From: Promethearchaeota archaeon | Lineage (GTDB): Archaea; Asgardarchaeota; Lokiarchaeia; Sigynarchaeales; SOKP01 | NCBI GenBank assembly: GCA_030605085.1 | Contig: JAUWBH010000076.1 | Span: 1-25,596 of the forward strand | Reading direction: 5' to 3' | DNA length: 25,596 nucleotides | In this document: positions 1 through 7,568 of the stretch, piece by piece | How the letters are laid out: every line of letters begins with the position of its first letter | Position numbering within the stretch: the first letter of the stretch is position 1 | Translations under genes and position numbers: made by a program | Notes under the pieces: generated by a model | What the model was told of the DNA's origin: nothing | The model's database searches: none | Seen by the model: only the letters and a program-made list of their open reading frames with translations

Positions 1-2
1 GC

Positions 3-2063
3 ATTTATGTACTTCCTTTAAGAGGACATATTTTAGAATATAAAAATACCGAAAGATATAAAAGCTGGAGCAAAACAAATCCTCGTAATATTATAACGGA
101 TCCAGATGCAATTGAAAAAGTTCCTAAAAATTATGCTAAGCTTTATATCAATGCACTTGTAGAATATGGAAAATTGTGCGACGAGGTTATAATCGCAACG
201 GATTGCGATTGCGAAGGTGTAAATATTGGACTCTTTGATGCGTTTCCTTTCGTTAAACAAGGAAATCCAAAAATTTCTTTAACACAAATGTGGTTTAGTT
301 CTCTACAAAAAAGTGAGATTCAAAAAAGATTTCAGAATTTAATTACACCGAAATTTAGCTGGGGTGAGGCAGCTGAAGCTAGAGCTATTATAGACGCAAT
401 TATTGGATTTTCAGCCACTCGAGAAATCACAAACACTTTAAAACCACTTTTAAACCAATTTAACAAGCAATTTACATCTATAGGTCGTGTTCAAACTTCT
501 TTATTATATCTCATATATTTGCGTGAAGAACGAATAAAGAACTTTGTTCCAGAACAATACTATACTATAGACGCGAATTTAATCAATAATCTAAATTCAA
601 TTAAAGTTTATCATCAAGCAAATCCGTTTAAAAGGGAAGAAAAGGTAAAGGCATTAGAAATATTTCAAAAAATTAAAGATGAGAAAATAGCTAAGATAGT
701 CAGCAATGTAAAAAATAGTGTTATTAGAACACCTCCAACGCCCTTAAACACATCCAAGGCTTTGATTTTACTAACTAAGAATTTAAAAATCAGCGCAAAT
801 CTCGCTCTTAAAACTATGAATTCTTTATATCTCAATCAAATCATCTCTTATCCGAGAACAGATAGCGATGTGTATAAATCTAATTTTGGACATCTTGAAT
901 TCTTAAAAAAATTTGCTTCGAATTCAAAATTTGGTAAATATTCGTCAAAATTATTAAAAGAAAATAGAATTCGGCCAACAAAAGGAAAAAAAGATGCGGG
1001 AGATCATCCTCCAATTATACCTTTAGAAAGTCTGGAAGACAATAGCCCAAGATTCGAAAATCATTTACAAAAAAAAGTTTACGATTTATTAGTAAGGCAT
1101 TATTTGGCTCTTTTTGGAAAAGAAGCTAAGGAAGCAAAAACAGTATTGAAATTATTAATAAAAGATGAGCCTTTTATTGGTAGATATGTCTCTTTAATTT
1201 CTGAAGGATTCTTTGAGATAGCACCCTTTCTTAAACCAAAATACGACTCTGATATCAAAATTGTAGGAGATAAAATTCCTGTTGAAAAGATCTTTTTTAA
1301 CGAGAAACAAACTCAACCATCACCTAGATTCACAGATACCTCATTATTAAAATTAATGGAAAAAAATCGGTTAGGTACAAAAGCGACCCGTCCCCTCATT
1401 ATTCAATTACTACAAGATCGAGGATTAATATATCGTAATAAACGCCAGTACATTTGTTCAGAGCTAGGAATATTTTTAATTGATAACTTAAAGGATATAT
1501 GGTTACCTTTCCTTGAGCCAAAATTTACAAGATTCATTGAAGAACTTCTTGAAAACATAAAAGACGGAAAAACGAAGATGGATGAAGTCGTTGATATAGT
1601 TAAAAACAAATTTCTAAATTTATTTGATAAGTTTCGAGCAAAAAAAATAGATTTAACACTTAAAGTTGCCGATTTTGAAAAAAAAATTAAAAATTCTTCT
1701 CAAAAGAGAACTACAAATAAAGAATTTCCACTTACAACATCAATGTGCCCTTTTTGCAGAACTCATCCAATGATTCTTGTTTCAACCCGAAATAAAAAAA
1801 GATTTCTCGCGTGTTCCAACGAGAATTGTGAGAAAAAGTATTTATCTGTCCCAAAAAGAGGAAAGATTACAATTTTAAATTCTAAATGTGCTATATGTAA
1901 TTTTAACATTTTTAGAATTAACATAATAAAAAATAACAAAAGATTTAATTATTACATTTGCCCTAAATGTTGGAATGATGGCTTAAAAATTAATACGAAA
2001 GAAGGATTTTGTTCCGCGTGTAAGGATTATAAGATTATAAACGATAGTTGTATTAAAAACTAA
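3..2063 (+). CDS. topA: DNA topoisomerase I, archaeal type IA (5'-truncated by window edge)
   Basis: Type IA topoisomerase, which cuts and rejoins one DNA strand to relax negative supercoils. The frame is open from base 3, so the start lies outside the window; about 686 C-terminal residues are visible. They include the end of the Toprim domain (LRGHILEY, then the metal-binding ATDCDCEG with D-x-D-x-E), the active site ISYPRTDSDVY whose YPRTD tyrosine would attack DNA, the HPPIIPL motif, and the GTKATRPLIIQLL signature. The C-terminal quarter carries Cys pairs of topoisomerase zinc ribbons: CPFC with CSNENC, CAIC with CPKC, and CSAC with a final Cys. All core catalytic motifs seen are intact. 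The TTG near base 174 lies inside the Toprim domain and is not a real start. The gene converges on the minus-strand winged-helix gene, with 31 bp between the stops. Family assignment is secure; the topA versus topB name is less so. Confidence 0.92.
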   Translation: MYVLPLRGHILEYKNTERYKSWSKTNPRNIITDPDAIEKVPKNYAKLYINALVEYGKLCDEVIIATDCDCEGVNIGLFDAFPFVKQGNPKISLTQMWFSSLQKSEIQKRFQNLITPKFSWGEAAEARAIIDAIIGFSATREITNTLKPLLNQFNKQFTSIGRVQTSLLYLIYLREERIKNFVPEQYYTIDANLINNLNSIKVYHQANPFKREEKVKALEIFQKIKDEKIAKIVSNVKNSVIRTPPTPLNTSKALILLTKNLKISANLALKTMNSLYLNQIISYPRTDSDVYKSNFGHLEFLKKFASNSKFGKYSSKLLKENRIRPTKGKKDAGDHPPIIPLESLEDNSPRFENHLQKKVYDLLVRHYLALFGKEAKEAKTVLKLLIKDEPFIGRYVSLISEGFFEIAPFLKPKYDSDIKIVGDKIPVEKIFFNEKQTQPSPRFTDTSLLKLMEKNRLGTKATRPLIIQLLQDRGLIYRNKRQYICSELGIFLIDNLKDIWLPFLEPKFTRFIEELLENIKDGKTKMDEVVDIVKNKFLNLFDKFRAKKIDLTLKVADFEKKIKNSSQKRTTNKEFPLTTSMCPFCRTHPMILVSTRNKKRFLACSNENCEKKYLSVPKRGKITILNSKCAICNFNIFRINIIKNNKRFNYYICPKCWNDGLKINTKEGFCSACKDYKIINDSCIKN

Positions 2064-2094
2064 TTTAGAATTAAATTGCATCTTTAAAAAAAAA

Positions 2095-2457
2095 TTACGT
2101 CATAAAACGAAATCTAGTGAAAGCAGCCCGAGATAAGCCTATATAATTTTCAGATATTTTGTAATACATCGTACCAGCGGTATTTTTTTTCTCAAGATAA
2201 TCGCTCTTAACGATATTATTTAAAGCATGAACCATTGAGCCTAAAGTTACAGATCCCATCGCAAAAAACTTCTTTTTTGCTATTTTTAGTAATTCTCTCT
2301 CAGAGTGCCATTTTCCGTCGAGAAGTGCAATTAAAATATCGTTTTTAACAGGGGTTTTTATATCTTTAATTTTCGCAAATAGGTTGCTAAATTCTGGCTT
2401 ATAATAAATTTTCATAAGAGTAGAAAGGTTTAATCCATCCTCATCAGATTTTTCCAA
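2095..2457 (-). CDS. Winged-helix-like protein, paralogue 1
   Basis: A 120-residue protein, closely similar along its whole length to the next gene upstream (my rough estimate is about 60% identity). The shared core runs TPVKNDI, then LLDGKWHSER, an AK helix, a V(T)LG.MV helix, NN.VKS.Y(LV)EKK, and a C-terminal YKISENYIGL block. This helix pattern with a basic recognition helix and a short beta wing fits a winged helix-turn-helix DNA-binding domain, inferred by pattern only. No other domain is visible. It starts with TTG directly after an in-frame TAG. An AAGGTG Shine-Dalgarno 7 nt upstream fixes this start. The upstream paralogue ends 42 bp before it, so the pair is probably co-transcribed downstream of the actin gene. 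The target is unknown; it could regulate the actin cluster. Confidence 0.72.
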   Translation of the reverse strand: MEKSDEDGLNLSTLMKIYYKPEFSNLFAKIKDIKTPVKNDILIALLDGKWHSERELLKIAKKKFFAMGSVTLGSMVHALNNIVKSDYLEKKNTAGTMYYKISENYIGLSRAAFTRFRFMT

Positions 2458-2499
2458 CTATACGCACCTTTTTAACAAAATGTTTATTTTAAAACTATA

Positions 2500-2886
2500 T
2501 TAGTATACTCTAAAACTATATTTAGTATAGGCGGCTCTTGTTAACCCTATGTAATTTTCAGAAATTTTATAATGCATCGCTCCAGCGATAAATTTCTTCT
2601 CTACGTAATTACTTTTAACCACATTATTTATTGAACTTACCATAGTTCCTAATGTTACTGCTCCAAGATAATTATATTGTTGTTTTTTAGCCATTCTTAT
2701 TAAATCTCTTTCGGAGTGCCATTTTCCATCGAGAAGAGATGTAATTATATCATTTTTCACTGGCGTTCGTATCCCTTTAATTTTGTTAAACAACGCACTA
2801 TATTCTTCTTTATAATATTTTTTTAGAAGCATCGATCTGCTGAGATTATCCTCTGACAATTTTTCCAAATTAATACACCATGACAT
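2500..2886 (-). CDS. Winged-helix-like protein, paralogue 2
   Basis: A 128-residue paralogue of the downstream gene, with the same order of motifs: TPVKNDI, LLDGKWHSERDL, LGTMV, NNVVKSNYVEKK and YKISENYIGL. It has six extra residues at the N-terminus (MSWCIN) before a shared LEK..SED segment. The inferred fold is a winged helix with a basic surface, so a DNA-binding regulator is the best guess; I cannot name a family. ATG at 2886 has no obvious Shine-Dalgarno but lies about 27 nt after a TATA-like box, consistent with a leaderless or short-leader transcript. The tandem arrangement and high similarity indicate a local duplication. It lies 97 bp downstream of the actin stop on the same strand. 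Confidence 0.75.
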   Translation of the reverse strand: MSWCINLEKLSEDNLSRSMLLKKYYKEEYSALFNKIKGIRTPVKNDIITSLLDGKWHSERDLIRMAKKQQYNYLGAVTLGTMVSSINNVVKSNYVEKKFIAGAMHYKISENYIGLTRAAYTKYSFRVY

Positions 2887-2908
2887 AAAAATTTCTTTTT
2901 ATGAAAAA

Positions 2909-2917
2909 GATATAAAG
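2909..2917 (-). promoter_or_regulatory. Putative TATA box of the winged-helix gene pair
   Basis: On the minus strand the sequence reads TCTTTATATC, centred about 27 nt upstream of the ATG at 2886. That spacing would place transcription start at or next to the start codon. It suggests the winged-helix pair can be transcribed independently of the actin gene. Spacing and composition are the only evidence, and the region is AT-rich. Confidence 0.35.
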
Positions 2918-2983
2918 ATATTGTATTTATTAAAATGTAATACTCAAGTAACATGTTTTAAAAATACAAGATACACTTATAAT

Positions 2984-4099
2984 CTATATAAGGCTTCCAG
3001 AAATTCCGTCTTTTTTATACATTTCCCAAGTTATCCATTTTTCAGAAGTTTCTGGAAGCATAGCTAAAATTGATCCCCCAATCCATACCGAGAATTTTCT
3101 CTCTCTTGGTGCTATAATTTTTATACTTTGATCTCTTCGCTTTTTTCTCGCCAATTCTAATTTTAATTCTTTATAAATTCGATTTTTAAGATTCGGAAAC
3201 ATTGAAGATCCCCCTGACAATATAATATTATTTAACAATTTCGAACGAATATCTACATCGCACGAATCAATAACTTCCATAATAGCCTTAGATAACGATA
3301 GATGTTCTAAGCTTATAATTGAAGGATTAAATAATACTTCTGGAAGCATAAACCGCTCTTTAGAAAGCGCAATAGTTGAACCATCTGGTAATGAATATTG
3401 CTTCTTGTATTGTTCACTTTTCTTAAGATCTTCCTTATAATCTAACGACACGAAACACGCTTTTTCTTTTAAGACCCTAACTAAATCTCTTTTAACAGAT
3501 GAATCAACAGAAAAACCTATAGATGATAATAGCTTTTCCATATAACGAGTTAGAGTTTGTCCACCCGTCTCTAAAACATTAATGGCGTAATCAATTTTAT
3601 ATCCTTCATAAACAGGTACAATTCGAGTACTACTATCTCCAATCTCTACAACCAATCCAGATTTAAATCCTCCTGAATAGAGTGTACATAGTGAATCTAA
3701 AACGGGATAGAAAGCCTTACATTTATAGTACCCTAAAAAGAGTTCAAATATTCTTTCTAAATTATCTAAGACGAGATTTGGGTGAAATGTATATAACACA
3801 TTAACAAGTGATGGATCAGCGCGCAATTTATAAAAAAAATAATCTATAATTTTTTCAAAATGACTCCAATTAATTATTCGCCCGTTTTTAATTGGATAAA
3901 AAATTTTATATAAACCTAAAGATTGAATCTCGTCTCCCACTTGAAGTTCCTGCTCCTCACTCCCATACTGAACACTGAGATTATGATATTTTGGTTTACC
4001 CACTATTGTGAAGAACACTTGAGAAGGATAATCTTCACCAGCATAGCCTCCTTTAGACGAGAATTGACCAATGTCCAAAACAACAGTAAGTTTTCTCAT
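2984..4099 (-). CDS. Actin homologue (Asgard actin/Arp-like)
   Basis: A 371-residue actin-fold protein, close to the 375 of eukaryotic actin and colinear with it. Recognisable segments are DIGQFSSKGGYAG (phosphate 1), FFTIVGKPKYHN and a D-loop-length insertion ending QVGDEIQS, YPIKNGRIINW, LYSGGFKSGLVVEIGDSSTR (phosphate 2), VPVYEGY, KEKACFVSLDY, IILSGGSSMFPN (adenosine), and IKIIAPRERKFSVWIGGS. It should form an ATP-binding filament subunit or an actin-related protein. Several active-site positions differ from actin: the Gln137 equivalent is Asp135, Asp154 is Glu152, Gly158 is Ser156, His161 is Arg159, and Ser14 is Gln12; Asp11, Lys18 and Asp157 are kept as Asp9, Lys16 and Asp155. This suggests altered hydrolysis or an Arp-like role. 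ATG 4099 lies about 27 nt after a TATA-like box. The polyproline gene is 86 bp upstream on the same strand. Confidence 0.93.
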   Translation of the reverse strand: MRKLTVVLDIGQFSSKGGYAGEDYPSQVFFTIVGKPKYHNLSVQYGSEEQELQVGDEIQSLGLYKIFYPIKNGRIINWSHFEKIIDYFFYKLRADPSLVNVLYTFHPNLVLDNLERIFELFLGYYKCKAFYPVLDSLCTLYSGGFKSGLVVEIGDSSTRIVPVYEGYKIDYAINVLETGGQTLTRYMEKLLSSIGFSVDSSVKRDLVRVLKEKACFVSLDYKEDLKKSEQYKKQYSLPDGSTIALSKERFMLPEVLFNPSIISLEHLSLSKAIMEVIDSCDVDIRSKLLNNIILSGGSSMFPNLKNRIYKELKLELARKKRRDQSIKIIAPRERKFSVWIGGSILAMLPETSEKWITWEMYKKDGISGSLI

Positions 4100-4121
4100 A
4101 GGATAAATGTTATTCTATGAT

Positions 4122-4130
4122 ACTTATATG
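4122..4130 (-). promoter_or_regulatory. Putative TATA box of the actin gene
   Basis: The minus strand reads CATATAAGT, 23-31 nt upstream of the actin ATG. No Shine-Dalgarno is visible before that ATG, so a leaderless transcript starting at or near the ATG is plausible. The actin gene may thus have its own promoter as well as read-through from the polyproline gene. Confidence 0.4.
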
Positions 4131-4185
4131 TAGAGAAACAATTTTAAATTTGCTTAAAATAACAGAAAAAAAAATAAAGTAGACT

Positions 4186-4716
4186 TTACTCTCCGCGCAT
4201 TATTTTTTTTAAGCGAGTTAATTCCTCTAACATCTCATCTCTTAATGAACCAAGACCTCCACCAGCTTGAGCGGCTGCTGCTGGTCTCGCTGGTGAACCC
4301 GCTGGAGGTCCACCGCCTGGAGGTGCCTTAGGAGGTCCGCCGCCTGGAGGTGCCTTTGGAGGTCCGCCGCCTGGAGGTGCTGTTGGAGGTCCGCCACTAG
4401 GAGTCCCTGCTGCACTTACAGCGGCCGTGGATGTCTCTACTCCACCACCGCTACTACTTAAAAGATTAAATAATGTGCTTGCTGCTGCTGTTTTTACAGT
4501 ACCAATATTTGCAGCTGCAACTTTTTTAGAGGATGTACTCTCTGTTTTTAATTCGAGTTCTGCTGGAATCTCTTTTAGATCCTTCTGAGCTTTTTTTAAC
4601 GAATCTATAAAGTCGTTTATTCCTTTTACTGTACCTTCAAGTTCGTCAGCTAATCCTTCCAGCCCTTTCTTCAAGAAGTTAATAACTCTGTTTAATTTTT
4701 TTTTTTCTGAAACCAA
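4186..4716 (-). CDS. Coiled-coil/polyproline protein upstream of actin
   Basis: A 176-residue protein in three parts. Residues 1-55 form a charged amphipathic helix or short helical hairpin (VINFLKKGLEGLADELEG onward). Residues 56-105 are an Ala/Ser/Thr-rich linker. Residues 106-145 are a Pro/Gly-rich tract built from a nine-residue repeat of the form GGGPPKAPP. After an Ala/Gly spacer, residues 156-176 form a final amphipathic helix ending LTRLKKIMRGE. No signal peptide or membrane segment is seen. Proline-rich tracts flanked by helices resemble profilin-binding regions of eukaryotic Ena/VASP or WASP-type actin regulators; homology is not shown. The LKKI ending vaguely recalls the LKKV/T of WH2/thymosin motifs. 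It starts at TTG; its position just upstream of actin on the same strand supports a cytoskeletal role. Function is inferred. Confidence 0.78.
   Translation of the reverse strand: MVSEKKKLNRVINFLKKGLEGLADELEGTVKGINDFIDSLKKAQKDLKEIPAELELKTESTSSKKVAAANIGTVKTAAASTLFNLLSSSGGGVETSTAAVSAAGTPSGGPPTAPPGGGPPKAPPGGGPPKAPPGGGPPAGSPARPAAAAQAGGGLGSLRDEMLEELTRLKKIMRGE
4304..4402. repeat. 27-bp tandem repeat coding the polyproline tract
   Basis: Three consecutive 27-bp units (4304-4330, 4331-4357, 4358-4384) and a partial fourth, each beginning GGAGGTC on the plus strand. They encode the nine-residue Pro/Gly repeats of the polyproline protein on the minus strand. Units differ at only a few positions. The block is strikingly GC-rich compared with the AT-rich surroundings, and such an array can change copy number by slippage or recombination. 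Confidence 0.9.
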
Positions 4717-4808
4717 TTTCCACTCAATTCCTCTAATCTTTTTGAGATTTTATAAAATAGTTTAAGTTATGTAATAAGTTTATTTTATCGTTACAATTAT
4801 TATAATAA

Positions 4809-4828
4809 TTTATTTATTTATTTATTTA
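4809..4828. repeat. (TTTA)5 microsatellite between divergent genes
   Basis: Five perfect TTTA units inside the 292-bp non-coding gap between the polyproline gene (minus) and the small unknown gene (plus). The rest of this gap is extremely AT-rich, with many TATA-like strings, and must hold both promoters. I see no other defined element in it. Confidence 0.7.
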
Positions 4829-4953
4829 TATTTTTATAGAATCTGATAAGAAAATTTTAGAATCTAAAATGAAATATTAGAAAAAATATTAAAAACTTTA
4901 AATTTAATAATATTATAACCATAAAATATTTTGAATTAAATTTTAAATATATC

Positions 4954-4963
4954 CTATATATAA
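4954..4963 (+). promoter_or_regulatory. Putative TATA box for the gene at 5009
   Basis: CTATATATAA on the plus strand, about 46-55 nt upstream of the GTG start. Transcription would begin around 4985-4990, leaving a short leader that contains AAGGA at 4991-4995. The surrounding sequence is so AT-rich that other placements are possible. Confidence 0.35.
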
Positions 4964-5008
4964 TTTAATCATCAAAAATAAATAGTCCCTAAGGATAATA
5001 ATAGATAG

Positions 5009-5284
5009 GTGGTAAAAATTCCCAAGAGAGAAATGTTTATAAAAAGAGTCTACGAAATCGTCAACGAACTAAAGATTCCACTGATCGATGAAAGGGTCTA
5101 TGAAAAGGTCAATTTTAATGCAGGGGCCGCTTTGGCTTTTGTCACTTTTAAATTTGAAGAAGACGAATCTGTTATTAGAGGATTTCTCGGTTTGGCAGAG
5201 TATTTTCACACAGTAGTAATTAAACGTAAAGATGAGTTCTATATTCCTCACGGTTCTCTTTTATTTAGATTAGTTTCGTCGTAA
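5009..5284 (+). CDS. Hypothetical protein, 91 aa
   Basis: I do not recognise this protein. It is small and soluble, with a mixed alpha/beta pattern: a basic N-terminal helix (KREMFIKRVYEIVNELK), two beta-like stretches (AALAFVTFKFEED and TVVIKRKDEFYI), and no Cys, zinc site or membrane segment. The start is uncertain. GTG at 5009 follows AAGGA by 13 nt; ATG at 5033 is an alternative and would give 83 residues. It is transcribed divergently from the polyproline/actin cluster and is followed by a strong T-tract, so it is probably a single-gene unit. Coding evidence is an uninterrupted frame with normal composition in a very AT-rich region. Confidence 0.65.
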   Translation: MVKIPKREMFIKRVYEIVNELKIPLIDERVYEKVNFNAGAALAFVTFKFEEDESVIRGFLGLAEYFHTVVIKRKDEFYIPHGSLLFRLVSS

Positions 5285-5301
5285 AACCTCAGAAATAAAT
5301 G

Positions 5302-5324
5302 TTTTTTTTTTACTTTTCTTTTTT
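5302..5324 (+). terminator. Oligo-T terminator after the 91-aa gene
   Basis: A run of ten T followed by two further T-rich blocks (ACTTTTCTTTTTT) begins 18 bp after the stop codon at 5284. Archaeal RNA polymerase terminates at oligo-U tracts without needing a hairpin, and this is the densest plus-strand T-tract in this gap. Confidence 0.55.
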
Positions 5325-5414
5325 AATTCAGATTATTTAATTGTATAGTTTAAAATGTTTTAGAAAAATTAATTTATATAACTTAAATGGAAATTTTTTT
5401 TTATTTGATACAAT

Positions 5415-6599
5415 TTGGAATCAAATCATAGTGAACCTACCGATCAAACGGTAGAAAAGCATAGAAAGTTTTCTATACGAGAATTTGGAGGGGCATTTGG
5501 CGACTGGGGCACTCTGGTACCATTTCTTATAGGGTATATTGCTATTGTAGGGTTAAATCCAGCAGGGATATTTTTGTGCTTAGGTATAACTAATATTATA
5601 TTGGGAATAAAGTACAATTTGCCATTACCTGTTCAACCACAAAAGACGATTGGTACAATAGCGATCTCCCAAGGATGGGGGGTCAACTTGGTTATTTCAA
5701 CTGGATTCGGTACGGGTATAGTATGGGCAATTTTAGGATTTTCAAGGAAATTAAATAAAATAGTTGATAAAGTTCCTATAGTCGCTGTTCGAGGGATACA
5801 ACTCGGTTTAGCGTTAATATTAGGATGGGCAGCAATTATCTTATTCTCTGATAATCTTATATTAGGTTTTATTTCAATTTTAATTATATTACTTCTGATT
5901 AAGGTAAAGAAAGTCCCTTCTGCGATCATTCTGATAGTAATAGGGATGTTTATCTTGTTTTATACGGGTGCATTTACTATAACAGAAATCGTGTTTGGTT
6001 TGCCTAAACTTGAATTTCAGATCCCTACTTTAGAAAACATATTGATAGGGATGCTTATAGCGGGAATCGCTCAATTATTTTTAACTTTAACCAATGTTAT
6101 GATTGCTACAATCAGTTTAGTTAAAGATCTTTTTCCTGAAAAAGAAGACGTAATAGATGCCAATTCTTTAGCTTTAAATATGGGGATTATGAATGTTATA
6201 ACCCCTTTTTTAGGTGGAATGCCTTTGTGTCATGGCTCCGGTGGTCTGGCCGCTCAATACGCGTTTGGAGCAAGATCAGGAGGTTCAATGATTTTAGAAG
6301 GCATCATGGAAATCTTTTTAGGTTTATTCTTTTCAGAAACCTTATTTCTGTTTTTTAATAAATTTCCTAAAGCAATACTAGGCGCAATGTTAATTTATGT
6401 AGCGTTTTTACTGGGAAAGGTTGCCTTTAAAGATTTTAATTTAAAAGCACTTCCTATTATCGTAATCTCAGCTATTATTTGCTTTACAATAAATATTGCT
6501 TTAGGTTTTTTTATAGGTTTGATATTATTTTTAATTTTCAAGAAAAAAATTGAACAACATCCAATAGAAAAATTAGATTCTAAAGATTCAAGTAGTTGA
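5415..6599 (+). CDS. MOT1-type molybdate/sulfate transporter
   Basis: A 394-residue polytopic membrane protein of the MOT1 branch of the SulP-like superfamily. Hallmarks are FGGAFGDWGTLVPF at residues 24-37 on the first helix, PVQPQKTIG at 72-80, and a second-half PLCHGSGGLAAQ around residues 270-281. About ten hydrophobic segments follow one another, ending in a charged C-tail. The family takes up molybdate (and in some members sulfate) across the cytoplasmic membrane; the substrate here is inferred. The start is TTG with no clear Shine-Dalgarno; a TATA-like TTTATATAAC lies about 40 nt upstream. The first about 20 residues are hydrophilic, and no other start fits before the conserved FGGAFGDWG. 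No molybdenum-cofactor gene is adjacent, and the next gene is convergent. Confidence 0.88.
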   Translation: MESNHSEPTDQTVEKHRKFSIREFGGAFGDWGTLVPFLIGYIAIVGLNPAGIFLCLGITNIILGIKYNLPLPVQPQKTIGTIAISQGWGVNLVISTGFGTGIVWAILGFSRKLNKIVDKVPIVAVRGIQLGLALILGWAAIILFSDNLILGFISILIILLLIKVKKVPSAIILIVIGMFILFYTGAFTITEIVFGLPKLEFQIPTLENILIGMLIAGIAQLFLTLTNVMIATISLVKDLFPEKEDVIDANSLALNMGIMNVITPFLGGMPLCHGSGGLAAQYAFGARSGGSMILEGIMEIFLGLFFSETLFLFFNKFPKAILGAMLIYVAFLLGKVAFKDFNLKALPIIVISAIICFTINIALGFFIGLILFLIFKKKIEQHPIEKLDSKDSSS

Positions 6600-6631
6600 C
6601 CATCTAAATATTAATAACTACATTATTGATT

Positions 6632-7333
6632 CTATTTAATATAAAATTTTGATTTATTTATTATCTCTAAAACTTCGGATTCGGGAACATCATACCAGCG
6701 TTTATAAGCTTCAGCTACTGCAAATCGCCACACATTTCTAATATTTGGACAAAAAGTCTTATGAACTTCGTTTTTTATTCTTTTTACCGTATTTAATGGA
6801 GCCGTAGGCACTGCGATAAGAATCTTTTCTGGATTATACTTCTTTACCATTTTTATAGCTGCCAACATAGTAAATCCAGACGCTAAACCATCGTCCAACA
6901 TAAAAACATGTTTTCCTGAAACATTTTCCTTATATATTTCTTCTAAGTTTGATTCTTTATTATAAAATTGTAAACGGTCTTTAATTTCTTGTTTAGTTAA
7001 TTCAATTGAATTGTTTAATTGTTTCTCTGTTAAATTAAGTTGATCGAATAACGGTTGATTTATTAATACTGTCCCATCAGTTGTAATAGATCCGAAACCA
7101 GCTTCAGTATTCCACGGAATTTTTATTTTTCTAACAATCAATACATCGTAATTAAGATTCAAACTATTACAGAAGCCTTCTGAAACTGGTACGCCCCCAT
7201 TAGGAATTGCAAAGCAAAAGAAATTCTTAGGGGAACTTTTTATATGATCATAAATAGAACTATCCTCTTTATTTATCAGTCCTGCTAAAATCTGCCCCGC
7301 TTGAAATCTTGTTTCGTATCTTTTAAACGTCAT
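6632..7333 (-). CDS. Phosphoribosyltransferase-family protein
   Basis: A 233-residue type I phosphoribosyltransferase-like protein. The PRPP-binding loop is VFMLDDGLASGFTMLAA near residues 143-159, with the acidic pair Asp147/Asp148 and a T/S-G end. An earlier FAIPNGGVPVSEGF segment matches the PPi loop (ARGG-like), and VRKIKIPWN..AGFGSI gives the flexible-loop region. These stand-alone PRTases occur in many archaea and bacteria; their base substrate is usually unknown, so I do not name one. The loop has DDGLASG rather than the commoner DDV.TTG. ATG 7333 is the only sensible start. It converges on the MOT1 transporter with 32 bp between stops, so the two are separate units. Confidence 0.85.
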   Translation of the reverse strand: MTFKRYETRFQAGQILAGLINKEDSSIYDHIKSSPKNFFCFAIPNGGVPVSEGFCNSLNLNYDVLIVRKIKIPWNTEAGFGSITTDGTVLINQPLFDQLNLTEKQLNNSIELTKQEIKDRLQFYNKESNLEEIYKENVSGKHVFMLDDGLASGFTMLAAIKMVKKYNPEKILIAVPTAPLNTVKRIKNEVHKTFCPNIRNVWRFAVAEAYKRWYDVPESEVLEIINKSKFYIK

Positions 7334-7568
7334 TGTTATGCTTAATAAAGAAACTTGGAAATATTAACATTATCCAATAATGAGAGTGTGCATAAATAAA
7401 TTGATCTTTAAAATAATTTTAGTTAATATATCCAGTTATGAATGATTAGTTTCTACAAAAAATTATGTTTCTACAAAAATAAATAAATAATTTTTATTAT
7501 TAGGTATATAGTTTTCAGTATTCGTTTTTCAAATTTATTTTATAATTATCGATAATAGGTTAGAAAGC

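Noticed and set aside
3923..4120. Plus-strand 65-codon ORF across the start of the actin gene
   Set aside because: It is the antisense shadow of the strongly supported actin gene.
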